In this document: positions 34,697-42,904 of the stretch, piece after piece
Position numbering within the stretch: position 1 is the first letter of the stretch
Layout of the letters: each line of letters starts with the position of its first letter
Assembly: GCF_010726245.1 (NCBI RefSeq)
Contig: NZ_AP022561.1
Location: forward strand, 3,100,001-3,164,000
DNA: 64,000 nucleotides
Source: Mycolicibacterium aichiense
GTDB taxonomy: Bacteria > Actinomycetota > Actinomycetes > Mycobacteriales > Mycobacteriaceae
Direction: 5' to 3'
Translations under genes and position numbers: made by a program
Notes under the pieces: model-generated
Database searches by the model: none
Seen by the model: the letters and a program-made list of their open reading frames with translations, nothing else
Told to the model about the DNA's origin: nothing

Positions 34697-35827
34697 ATGC
34701 CTCGTCTGCCCCGCCGGATCACCTCGGATCTGACCGCCGTCGTGGCCGGGCTGGAAGGCAGGCTCACCGAGCGACGTCGGGACCTCAAGCTGCAGTTCGG
34801 TGCATTCCGCGGCGTTCACGTGGTGGTCTACCGCGGGTACGTCGCCGACGACGTCGCCAAGGTCCGGGTCCGGGTGATGGAGACACCGGAATTGCCTGGC
34901 GACAGCCGAATCCCCTACTGGGACGTCGCCCAGAGCAATGTGCGACGGCACGCGACGTTGTCGATCGTCGGTGCCGAGGTCGAGCTGCGTATCGGCACGC
35001 ATCGGGCCACCGAGGTGACCGACAGCCACGGCTTCGCCAACTTCTCGCTGCCGGTGCCCAAGCTGCGCATCGGCTGGCACACCGCGGAGGCGGTCGCCGC
35101 GGGGATCACCGACGACGAACCTGCCGCCGGTGCCGGCTGGGTGATCAAACCGGCACTGACCGCGCCGTATCTGGTGATCTCCGACATCGACGACACCATT
35201 CTTCTCACCGGCCTCACCGAGGGTGTGGCGATGGTCGCCAGGACCCTGCTGCATGCCGTGGAGCAGCGCAGCGCGATCCCCGGCATGGCGGCGTTCTACC
35301 GCGGTCTGGCCCGCGGCGTCGAGACCCGTACCGGGAGCCGTCGCGCGGAGCCCACCTTCTTCTATGTCTCGACGGGCAGCTGGTCGTTCTATTCGATGCT
35401 GGAACAGTTCGTCGAACTGCGCGCCTTTCCGCCGGGCCCGATGTTCCTCACCGACTGGGGCCCGACCGAGCGCTACTTGCGCCGGAGCGGCGCCGAGCAC
35501 AAGCGGGCCGCCGTCCGCCGGTTGTTCGAGGCCTATCCGCGGATGCGTTTTGTCGTGATCGGCGACAGCGGTCAGCGCGACCCGCTGATCTACGAGGAAG
35601 TGGCCCGCGAATTCCCTGGACGGGTGCTGGCAGCCATCATCCGTCAGGTCGGCGCCGACGACGAGGACCGCAACGCGTCTCTGCGCGAGCGCGCGCAGGC
35701 GCTGCGCGACGAGGGTATTCCGATGCACCTGGTCGCCGACGCCGGGCAGGCCGCCGAACTGGCCCACAGTCTGCGTCTCTGCGACGAGGACACCGTGGCC
35801 GAGGCGCGCGCTGAATTGAACGCGTAA
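34697..35827 (+). CDS. App1-type phosphatidate phosphatase (DUF2183)
   Basis: A 376-residue cytosolic protein. Its HAD-like catalytic motif is ISDIDDTIL (DxDxT). Other App1/LNS2 features are FFYVSTGSWSFYSMLEQF and FVVIGDSGQRDPLIYEEVAREFPGR. Yeast App1 removes phosphate from phosphatidate and diacylglycerol pyrophosphate; bacterial members are little studied. The N-terminal 170 residues form a separate beta-rich domain. ATG 34697 was chosen over 34646, which adds a poor N-terminus; neither has a clear ribosome site. It may act in membrane-lipid turnover. Confidence 0.8.
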   Translation: MPRLPRRITSDLTAVVAGLEGRLTERRRDLKLQFGAFRGVHVVVYRGYVADDVAKVRVRVMETPELPGDSRIPYWDVAQSNVRRHATLSIVGAEVELRIGTHRATEVTDSHGFANFSLPVPKLRIGWHTAEAVAAGITDDEPAAGAGWVIKPALTAPYLVISDIDDTILLTGLTEGVAMVARTLLHAVEQRSAIPGMAAFYRGLARGVETRTGSRRAEPTFFYVSTGSWSFYSMLEQFVELRAFPPGPMFLTDWGPTERYLRRSGAEHKRAAVRRLFEAYPRMRFVVIGDSGQRDPLIYEEVAREFPGRVLAAIIRQVGADDEDRNASLRERAQALRDEGIPMHLVADAGQAAELAHSLRLCDEDTVAEARAELNA

Positions 35828-35868
35828 ACGCCGACACGATTATTTGCTGAACTGATAGTCTCTGCAGC

Positions 35869-37095
35869 GTGCAGGCATCGGGGTATTTCGCAGGCGGTGT
35901 GCTCGCGCTCGGGATCGGCGCCGGGCTCTTCCTCGGGCACGGGGTGGCCTCGGCCGCCCCCGACGCCGGGTCCTCTGTCCAGAAGTCGGTGACAAAGCCC
36001 GCCGCCAAGTCGGCGCGGCAGGCCGGCCGCCCCACGTCGGCCCGCACTCAGAGTCGCCGCCCAGCCGCACGACAGGCAGCACACTCGGCTCCGCGATTAA
36101 TCGAAAAGACCTCCCTGACAACGACTGTGACGCCCGACGTATCGGTGATACTGCCGCCGATGCCAGTCGTCAATGGCGCGTCGTTCACGGTCTCCGGCGA
36201 CTTCATGAAGCCATTCGCCACGAATTTCGTTGCGGCCGGCGGCGATCCGGCCGACAGTGCACGGTTCTTCTTCGGCGATCTGGCAGTCAAGAGTCTGGAC
36301 ACGCTGGCCGAGGACAACATTCCGGCGCCGCAGGTGCGGCTGCTGCTGGGCAACCTGGCGGCATCGGGCTACTTCGGCGGAATCTGGTTGCGCGACAACC
36401 TGCACGCCACCCCCACCAGCGCTCCGGCGATCACGGTGCCCGCAGCGCCCTCCCCGGCAATCGACCTGTCGCCGTCGGCGATCGGCATCCGGTTGTTCGA
36501 CGCCGTATCAGCCGGGCTGACAGGCGTGGCGGCCAATGCGCCGGATTGGGCGGTCTCGGCAGTCGCACATGTTTCGGTACCGGTGCTGCTGGCGCTGTAC
36601 GGGTACAACCGCGGCTATCTGCAGGTGGTGCTGGAGCACCCACCGGCAGGGGTTCCGTCGATGCAGGACACGTTGGCCTGCAGCGGCTTCCTGGCGTGCA
36701 ACTCGACCGCGTTCCCGTTGGAGCTCGCCACCCGTTACGACAGCGCACTGGGCAAGCTCGACGACCCGGCCACGCCCGGCTGGTCGGAGATGTCGATGTG
36801 GACAACTGTGCTCCAGGGCGCGACCGGCGCCGGAAAGTTCGTCTGGGAAGGGTTGGCCCAAGCCGGCTTCTCCCCCGCCTCGTATACGGCGCTGGTGCAG
36901 TTGAGTTCGGCCTACCTCATGGTCAGCAAAGCGGCGGTGCTGTCCAGCATGACCGCCTATGCCGACGGCGATGCGGCCATCGGCCGCAGCTCGCTGCGGC
37001 TGCAAGCGGGACTGTGGATGTGGTCCGGCGCCTACTTCGCCGGCCTTGCCTCGAGCGTCGCTCGTGGCACCATCCCGAAAGTTGTTGTCATCTAG
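35869..37095 (+). CDS. Secreted or surface protein, function unknown
   Basis: A 408-residue protein with a signal peptide (GYFAGGVLALGIGAGLFLGHGVASA, cut before APDAG), a basic low-complexity linker of about 45 residues rich in Ala, Arg, Ser and Pro, and a helical domain of about 310 residues containing LACSGFLACNST. I do not recognise the family; the signal-plus-linker layout is common to mycobacterial surface proteins. The GTG start is 7 bases after TAGTCT (35856-35861), a possible -10 box, so the transcript may be leaderless. Confidence 0.65.
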   Translation: MQASGYFAGGVLALGIGAGLFLGHGVASAAPDAGSSVQKSVTKPAAKSARQAGRPTSARTQSRRPAARQAAHSAPRLIEKTSLTTTVTPDVSVILPPMPVVNGASFTVSGDFMKPFATNFVAAGGDPADSARFFFGDLAVKSLDTLAEDNIPAPQVRLLLGNLAASGYFGGIWLRDNLHATPTSAPAITVPAAPSPAIDLSPSAIGIRLFDAVSAGLTGVAANAPDWAVSAVAHVSVPVLLALYGYNRGYLQVVLEHPPAGVPSMQDTLACSGFLACNSTAFPLELATRYDSALGKLDDPATPGWSEMSMWTTVLQGATGAGKFVWEGLAQAGFSPASYTALVQLSSAYLMVSKAAVLSSMTAYADGDAAIGRSSLRLQAGLWMWSGAYFAGLASSVARGTIPKVVVI

Positions 37096-37185
37096 TCTTT
37101 TAGAGCGCCACTGGGCGCCAGAGCCGTCCATGCGGTCTCTCCATGGCGAACACCCGACGGGGCGGCAACGCACTCGGACGGGATG

Positions 37186-37653
37186 TCAACGCGGGGGGCC
37201 AAGGATGATCTGGCCGAATTCCTGTGCTCCTTCTGCCATCTTCGAGGGAGAGATCTCGAAATCGTCCGGTCGTGGTGTCGCCCGATCACGCCCAGAGTGC
37301 CGGAACATGCCCTCGATTCCCGCCGGAGTGTTGATCATCAGCAAGTCCGCCGTCTTCGACGTGATGCGGTAAGTGTGCGGAATGTTCCTGGGCAAGAAGA
37401 CGATCCCGCCTTCCGATAGCTCCATCTCCTGGTCATCGACCCAAACCAATGCCGTTCCCTTGATCAACAGGAACACCTCGTCCTCGCGGGTGTGCTTGTG
37501 GTAAGGCGGCGCCTCACCTTCGCTGACATCAAAGCGTCCGACCATCAACTGTCCGTCAGTTGCCTTGCCGTCCAGCAAGATCGCCAGCGTGCCGCCGTCG
37601 AGCCATTCCAGCTTTTGCTGCTGCTCGGGCTGAGCCAGGTAAGCCATGCTCAT
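37186..37653 (-). CDS. Cupin-domain protein
   Basis: A single-domain cupin of 155 residues. The first motif is PPYHKHTREDEVFLLIKG, giving the HxH and glutamate metal ligands; the second motif, FLPRNIPHTYRI, has the final histidine. Quercetin-dioxygenase-like cupins of this size include dioxygenases, isomerases and non-catalytic binders. ATG 37653 has AGAGGCG about 8 bases upstream. It is 91 bases downstream of the NmrA-like gene on the same strand and may be co-transcribed. Confidence 0.8.
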   Translation of the reverse strand: MSMAYLAQPEQQQKLEWLDGGTLAILLDGKATDGQLMVGRFDVSEGEAPPYHKHTREDEVFLLIKGTALVWVDDQEMELSEGGIVFLPRNIPHTYRITSKTADLLMINTPAGIEGMFRHSGRDRATPRPDDFEISPSKMAEGAQEFGQIILGPPR

Positions 37654-37744
37654 GTCGGGTCGCCTCTCGTGATCGGCCAGCTTAGGGGCCTGTTTTTATG
37701 CGTGCACCAGTCGCCATGCTGGCCGAACTGCCAGGTTGGTCTGA

Positions 37745-38605
37745 TCACGGGTTCCAGCGTTGATCGAGCCACTGTTCGAATGTCTGCACAATGGGGTCGA
37801 GTTCTGCGGTGAGCGCCCGATCTGCTTGGTAGGACGGTGGTGTGGAGAACCAGGTGAACATCGCGCGCAGGTCGTCATCGCCGGCAGCGGCGGCCGGCAG
37901 AGCCTCGAAACGTGCTGGTTGTCCTGCTCGACGTCCGAATACGTCGGCGATCTGTGAGCCGGTCAGCTCATCGCCGGCGATCTCGACCGCGCCGATAGGG
38001 ACACGAGACGGGTCGGTGAGCACAGCGGCGGCGACGGCGCCGATGTCGCTGACAGCCACCATTTGCAGCGGAATGCCGTCGGGCATCGGAAGGCGCACGA
38101 CTATGTTGCCGTCCTCGAGTTCCGACGACTGGCTCAGCAGGTTGTCGTAGAAGAACGTCGGCCGCACGTATGTGGCTGGTATTCCGATGTTTTCGATGTA
38201 CTCCTCGACGCGGCGCTTGCTCTCGAAGTGCGGGATCCCGGTATGCCGCTCCGCGCCGCCCACCGAGCTGTATACGAGATGCTCGACTCCGGCAGACTTG
38301 GCCGCATCCGCGATGAGGATGCCGTCGTTGATCTCACCATCCGTCCCACGGCCCGACGTCATCGTGGTCATCGCGAAGACACGCTCGGCCCCGTCGAAGG
38401 CCGTCCGAACACTTGCCGGGTCGTCGAAATCAGCGATGACCAGTTGGGCTCCAGCAGCTATCAGCGCCTGCGCGGCCAGTTTCTGCGGGTCGCGGACCAG
38501 CGCCCGTACCGCCACCCCGGCACTCAGCAGAGCCCGCGCGGTGGCGCCGCCCTGCTGTCCGGTTGCTCCGACGACGGCGACCACACCAGATAACGCCACA
38601 CTCAT
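37745..38605 (-). CDS. NmrA-like NAD(P)-binding protein
   Basis: A 286-residue atypical SDR with the N-terminal VVAVVGATGQQGGATARALLSAGVAVRALVRD typical of NmrA/HSCARG-type redox sensors and isoflavone-reductase-like proteins. YSSVGGAERHTGIPHFESKRRVEEYI is the family central motif. It lacks the classical YxxxK, so it is more likely a sensor or a quinone-reductase-like enzyme. Divergent from a TetR gene 302 bases away, which probably controls it. Confidence 0.85.
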   Translation of the reverse strand: MSVALSGVVAVVGATGQQGGATARALLSAGVAVRALVRDPQKLAAQALIAAGAQLVIADFDDPASVRTAFDGAERVFAMTTMTSGRGTDGEINDGILIADAAKSAGVEHLVYSSVGGAERHTGIPHFESKRRVEEYIENIGIPATYVRPTFFYDNLLSQSSELEDGNIVVRLPMPDGIPLQMVAVSDIGAVAAAVLTDPSRVPIGAVEIAGDELTGSQIADVFGRRAGQPARFEALPAAAAGDDDLRAMFTWFSTPPSYQADRALTAELDPIVQTFEQWLDQRWNP

Positions 38606-38907
38606 CTCCGCTCACCGCAGCTGCGTCCTGCGGTTGCAGCGACGCTGAACAGCGGACGAAATATTCCGCATAACGGTAGAGTAGGTGGCTCAGGGCGTTT
38701 GGGCAATGCAAAGTCCGTTACCGCCGGAAGGATTCGCCGGATCCAAGGCCCAGCCTTGGCGCGCGGCCGCATTGAATCCAGAGATCGATTGGGCGGCACA
38801 CTCTTTCGCCGCCTTCGGCCCTGGAATCGACGACGGGGAGCCCGCCGCCCATCGCATCGCCGCGTCGCCCTCGTCGGCCGATCCGAGTGTTGTGTGAGAC
38901 TCGAGGG
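38606..38907. other. Divergent intergenic region, no confident gene
   Basis: A 302-base gap between the nmrA-like gene and a TetR gene. Short open frames on both strands overlap here but have no ribosome site, family similarity or consistent bias. TTCCGCATAACGGTA (about 38668-38682) is an imperfect inverted repeat that could be the TetR operator. Confidence 0.35.
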
Positions 38908-39561
38908 ATGACCGCTGAGTTGCCCCCGCAGCCGCGTCGACGCGCGGTGCGGCGCGACGCGCTCGTAAACCGAGAGAAGATTCTGCAAGCCGCGGCCGAC
39001 GCAATGGCCCGTCAGGGACTCAACATTCCGCTGGCGGACATCGCCAAGGCCGCTGGGGTCGGTGTCGGCACCTTCTACCGCGGGTTCCCGGATCGCACGG
39101 CGCTGCTGCAGGCCCTGGAGCACCGCTCGTACGACATGCTCATCGACATCCTGGATCGGATCGAAGACTCCGGGCAGACCGGAGCCGACGCGGTAGAGAC
39201 CTACCTGCTCGAAAGCCTGAACCTCGGCCACCAGCTGGTGTTGCCCCTGCGCGGAGCGCCGCCCCTGACCTCGGAGGCCGCCGTCGCCGCCCGTCGACGG
39301 ATCAACGCCTACCTTGAACAATTCCTCGCCGAGGGCCGCACGGCCGGGACGGTGCACACCGACGTCAACGCCACCGATGTCATCATGTGTGCGGCCATGA
39401 CCGGCCAGCCCTTGCCCCACGGTCCCGCGTGGCCCACCATCGGCCGCCGCCACATCAGCTTGTTCGTCCGAGGTCTGCGATCACCTGACGAAGCACCGCT
39501 CCCGGGACCGCCGGTCACCCGCGACGACCTCGAAGCTCAGTTCGCCGCCAACGCAGACTGA
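38908..39561 (+). CDS. TetR-family regulator
   Basis: A repressor of 217 residues. The helix-turn-helix spans NREKILQAAADAMARQGL to AAGVGVGTFYRGFPDRTALLQAL; the GVGTFYRGF recognition-helix variant is common in regulators of redox and NmrA-type genes. The C-terminal domain matches the SbtR-like group (YLEQFLAEGRTAGTVHTDVNATDV). ATG 38908 was chosen; an upstream TTG at 38887 is possible. It probably regulates the divergent nmrA-like gene. Confidence 0.85.
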   Translation: MTAELPPQPRRRAVRRDALVNREKILQAAADAMARQGLNIPLADIAKAAGVGVGTFYRGFPDRTALLQALEHRSYDMLIDILDRIEDSGQTGADAVETYLLESLNLGHQLVLPLRGAPPLTSEAAVAARRRINAYLEQFLAEGRTAGTVHTDVNATDVIMCAAMTGQPLPHGPAWPTIGRRHISLFVRGLRSPDEAPLPGPPVTRDDLEAQFAANAD

Positions 39562-39633
39562 GGGCACATGCCCATCTGAAGGTAAAACGCATTGAGGCGG
39601 CACGTCGAAAAAATCTGACCTGCCGCCGCAGCC

Positions 39634-40365
39634 TCACAGGTCGCGCTCGAGCAATACAGTTCCCGCATCGGCGGAAACAATTTGGACTGAAGCGATGTCG
39701 TCGAGAGGCATCGACGTGCTGCCACCGGGCGATGCAGGCATCCCGATCCGCGCGGTCCACGTGGCCAGCTGGGTGTGGCTCCCGTCGCGACCGACCGCCA
39801 CCATCGCCAGTTTGTCGCTCGCCTCGCCGCCGCCGTAGTCGACGTCCATCGGTGCGGCTTCATAGATGCACTGCATCTCGACGCGGGTCCCCCACGTCCG
39901 CCGGGTGAGAGTGACTGTGGCAGTCAGGGGAACCGGCCTCATCGGTGTCATCGTCAGCGCTGTCGCCTGGACCGGCGCCGGCGTCATCACGATCGGGTTC
40001 GACTGGAGGGCAACAACAGTGAGGCCGACCACCATCGCGGCGGCCGCGGACCAGGTCCACGTCGCCGTCCGTGTTCGACGCCGTCGTGCGCTGACCGTGG
40101 CCAGCAGTTCGTCCCGCAGTGCCGGCAGTCCGACCTGGCCGCCGCGGTCGTCAAGGGTGTCGACGTAACCACGGTCGATCCGCGCCAAAAGCGCCGGCAT
40201 TCCGCTGAGGTCGCTGACGGCGTCGACGCAGGACGGGCAGCCCCTCAGGTGCGCCTCGAACTCACGCCGCTCCGACGACGACAGCGAGCCGAGAACGTAC
40301 GCCGCATCCCACAGCGCGTACGGGTGGGTGTCGCCGGGTGACGACGGACCGTCGACTGTGGTCAT
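39634..40365 (-). CDS. RslA-like zinc anti-sigma factor without adjacent sigma gene
   Basis: A 243-residue membrane anti-sigma factor closely resembling M. tuberculosis RslA: HPYALWDAAYVLGSLSSSER, zinc motif HLRGCPSC (His39, Cys43, Cys46), one membrane helix (WSAAAAMVVGLTVVAL, about 105-122) and an extracytoplasmic domain with LAMVAVGRDGSHTQLATW and a C-terminal VLLERDL. RslA holds SigL inactive until oxidation releases zinc. Here the gene is not next to a sigL; it follows a TetR gene by 4 bases. Either sigL is elsewhere or this is a second copy with another partner. Confidence 0.85.
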   Translation of the reverse strand: MTTVDGPSSPGDTHPYALWDAAYVLGSLSSSERREFEAHLRGCPSCVDAVSDLSGMPALLARIDRGYVDTLDDRGGQVGLPALRDELLATVSARRRRTRTATWTWSAAAAMVVGLTVVALQSNPIVMTPAPVQATALTMTPMRPVPLTATVTLTRRTWGTRVEMQCIYEAAPMDVDYGGGEASDKLAMVAVGRDGSHTQLATWTARIGMPASPGGSTSMPLDDIASVQIVSADAGTVLLERDL

Positions 40366-40369
40366 CCCG

Positions 40370-41011
40370 TCACCCCGAGGCCAAGCCCTCGAAGAGCCGG
40401 GTGATCAACATGAGGACAAAGCTGTCGAAGTCGCCGCGCAACCGGTCCCGGTCGGACGCGAACGGGCGCTGCATCGACATCCCGAGGAGCACAACCTCCA
40501 TGAGTCGCACCGATTCGTCGATCACATGTTCCGGCGCCGCGTCACCGGCGATGGACCGCAGCAGCATGGCGAACTGCCGTCGCTGAGTGTCCCGGAATTC
40601 GAGATAGGCGGTGCGCAGGAATTCGTTGTGGTTGGCCGCCGCCCCGAACTCGACGACGAACGTCACGGTGTCGATGTTGTCGATGAACAGGGTGTAGAGC
40701 AGGCCGGCAGCGTCGGCCAGACCATCGCCCACGGAATCGGCCGGCATCAGCTGGGTCGCGGCCGTGGCGAACAGTTTCGTCGCCACATCGTTGATGGCGG
40801 CCTCGAAGAGCTTTTCCTTAGTCTCGAAGTGGTAATGCAGCAGCGTCTGCGACACCTTGGCCGTATTCGCGATCAGACGCATCGACGACTTCTCGTACCC
40901 GTGGGCGCGGAAGCATTCGACCGTCGCATCGAGGATCCGTTGCCGGGCGTCGCCGGGCGTGACCTCGGGCGGCCCGACACCGTCGTTCGCCTCAACCGTA
41001 GGTGTCGACAT
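40370..41011 (-). CDS. TetR-family regulator upstream of the anti-sigma gene
   Basis: A 213-residue repressor with helix-turn-helix ARQRILDATVECFRAHGYEKSSM through AKVSQTLLHYHFETKEKLF and a helical ligand domain of unknown specificity. ATG 41011 was chosen over 41053 because GAGGAG lies about 7 bases upstream. The anti-sigma gene starts 4 bases after its stop, so the two form an operon; this arrangement is unusual and may link a chemical signal to sigma-factor release. Confidence 0.85.
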   Translation of the reverse strand: MSTPTVEANDGVGPPEVTPGDARQRILDATVECFRAHGYEKSSMRLIANTAKVSQTLLHYHFETKEKLFEAAINDVATKLFATAATQLMPADSVGDGLADAAGLLYTLFIDNIDTVTFVVEFGAAANHNEFLRTAYLEFRDTQRRQFAMLLRSIAGDAAPEHVIDESVRLMEVVLLGMSMQRPFASDRDRLRGDFDSFVLMLITRLFEGLASG

Positions 41012-41126
41012 CGACACTCCTCGTCCTGTGATGAACTTTCCCTGATCGCGCACTCAGTGTCCTCTTTTTTGAGTCACGAGTGGCGTTTCCGGTTGGTTCA
41101 GCAGGAATCCAACGGAATTCGGTCAG

Positions 41127-42044
41127 TTACGGGGCGAACGGGCTCAACCCACCGGAATGCAGCCGCAGTACGCGGCGAACCTTGGCGGTTCGGCGCAGGC
41201 GCCTGGTCCATGACACCGCGAACGCGCTCAGCGTCAAGACCGACAACGCCGCGAGCCAAGGATAACCGCCGTGGCCGTGCACCCACTCCGCCAGACCACT
41301 TTGAATGCGTCCGGCACCGGCCACCACCGGGTCGCGCGGCGACGCGGCGCCGCTGAAGATGCGTATCTCGTAGACGCCGTAGTACCCGACGTACATACCC
41401 ACGAGCAGCACCAGGGCCCCGCCGAACCTGTTGATATACGGCAGGATTCGACGCATTCGGTACACCCCGATCGGATTGGCGAAGGCCGCGGCGATGGCCA
41501 GGACGCCGACGATCAGCGACATGCCCGCCGCGTACACCAGATAGGTCACCAGCCCGTCGACGATCAGGCTGCTGCGGAAGCTGGCCGCGGTGACGGCCAG
41601 GAACGGTCCGATGGTGCAGGACAGCGACGCGATCGCGTATCCGACGCCGTAGCCGAACATCGAGCCGCCACGCGCTGTCGGAGCCCACCGGCTGCTTCTG
41701 GTCACAGGGTTGAGTCCGGGAAGGTGCCTGCCGGCCAGCGACCAGATGCCCAGGGCAACCAGGACGACGCCGATCGCCACCGTGACGTACGGCAAGTATT
41801 GCTGTACAGCCGCGGCCGCGGAGACCGAGAGCAGGCCGAACGCACCGAATACCGTCATGAAGCCCAGCACCATCTCGATGGTGGCCATCCCGGCCCGGCG
41901 CAGCGCCGTGAGCTGACCGGCGGCGTCGCCGCGGACGACCAGCGTCATATAGACAGGCAGCATCGCAAAGCCGCACGGGTTGAGTACAGCCACCAACCCG
42001 GCGCCGAAGGCAAGTCCCATCAGACCGTGTTCCACGATGCGCAC
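41127..42044 (-). CDS. CcdA/DsbD-type thiol-disulfide membrane protein
   Basis: A 305-residue membrane protein with 6-7 predicted helices. The paired membrane cysteines of the CcdA family are present: LNPCGFAMLP (Cys24) and SLSCTIGPFL (Cys143). CcdA passes electrons from cytosolic thioredoxin across the membrane for cytochrome c maturation or other disulfide reduction. No thioredoxin-like or ResB/ResC genes are adjacent, so this is probably a second, stand-alone copy, such as those linked to metal or redox stress. GTG 42044 is used; GTG 42035 is also possible. Confidence 0.82.
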   Translation of the reverse strand: MRIVEHGLMGLAFGAGLVAVLNPCGFAMLPVYMTLVVRGDAAGQLTALRRAGMATIEMVLGFMTVFGAFGLLSVSAAAAVQQYLPYVTVAIGVVLVALGIWSLAGRHLPGLNPVTRSSRWAPTARGGSMFGYGVGYAIASLSCTIGPFLAVTAASFRSSLIVDGLVTYLVYAAGMSLIVGVLAIAAAFANPIGVYRMRRILPYINRFGGALVLLVGMYVGYYGVYEIRIFSGAASPRDPVVAGAGRIQSGLAEWVHGHGGYPWLAALSVLTLSAFAVSWTRRLRRTAKVRRVLRLHSGGLSPFAP

Positions 42045-42232
42045 GTGCCCCTATCTCGTTGGCCGACCCGGAACTGTCGTCTGCTACGACACGAGCCAGG
42101 CAGCTGTCGGGTTCACCCGATTTCCTGCATTCGCGGACGGACTCGACCCCGGAGTGACCCGAACCGGCCATCCACGCAAGATGGCCGGGTTGAGCGATGC
42201 GGGTCGCCGCGGCGCGGCCGTAGTTTCTCGAC

Positions 42233-42904
42233 ATGACCGAGACCGCCCGCGAGAACTCCCGCACCGAACCGCAGCCCACGCCCGCCTACGCGGTGTGGCT
42301 GCGCGTCATGGCGCTGGTCTACGACCCGTTCGTCTGGCTGGGCGAGCTGATCGGCATGCGACGCCGGCGGCGCGAGCTGGTGGCCGACGCGCGCGGACGC
42401 GTCGTAGAGATCGGCGCAGGAACAGGGCTCAACCTCCCCCACTACCCCGACGGCGTCGACGAGCTCGTGCTCACCGAACCCGAACCCGCGATGCGCCGCA
42501 AACTCGCCCGGCGGCTCGAACGGGTCGGGCGCACGGCGCGGATCTGCGATGCGTCCGCCCTGCATCTGCCGTTCACCGACGCATCGGTCGACACCGTCGT
42601 CTCGACGCTGGTCTTGTGTACCGTTCCCGACCCCGAGGCCGCGTTGCGGGAGATCGCCCGCGTGCTACGACCGGGCGGACAGCTGTTGTTCATCGAACAC
42701 ATCCGCTCGGGCTCGCGTTTGCTTGCGGCGTACCAGGACGTGATGCTGCGGCCATGGCGCGGCTTCGCGGGCGGATGTGTGTGCAACCGCCCGACGCTGC
42801 AGCTGATGCACGCATGTGGGTTCACGGTGCGGGCCGATGCCGCGGTGTGGCACGGGATGCCGGCGGTCGTCCATCCGCTCGCCATCGGACGGGCCACTAT
42901 ATGA
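42233..42904 (+). CDS. Class I SAM-dependent methyltransferase (UbiE/type 11)
   Basis: A 223-residue methyltransferase. The SAM-binding motif I is VVEIGAGTGLNLPHY, motif II region LTEPEPAM, then ICDASALHLPFTDASVD and VLRPGGQLLFIEHI. The closest general type is the methyltransferase-11/UbiE group acting on lipids or quinones. Its last codons overlap the ATG of a PGRS-like secreted protein (ATGA), so both are translated from one mRNA. The substrate is unknown. Confidence 0.87.
   Translation: MTETARENSRTEPQPTPAYAVWLRVMALVYDPFVWLGELIGMRRRRRELVADARGRVVEIGAGTGLNLPHYPDGVDELVLTEPEPAMRRKLARRLERVGRTARICDASALHLPFTDASVDTVVSTLVLCTVPDPEAALREIARVLRPGGQLLFIEHIRSGSRLLAAYQDVMLRPWRGFAGGCVCNRPTLQLMHACGFTVRADAAVWHGMPAVVHPLAIGRATI

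Noticed and set aside
38685..38897. Possible 70-residue gene between the NmrA-like and TetR genes
   Set aside because: No ribosome site, no known similarity, and competing frames on both strands; more likely regulatory DNA.
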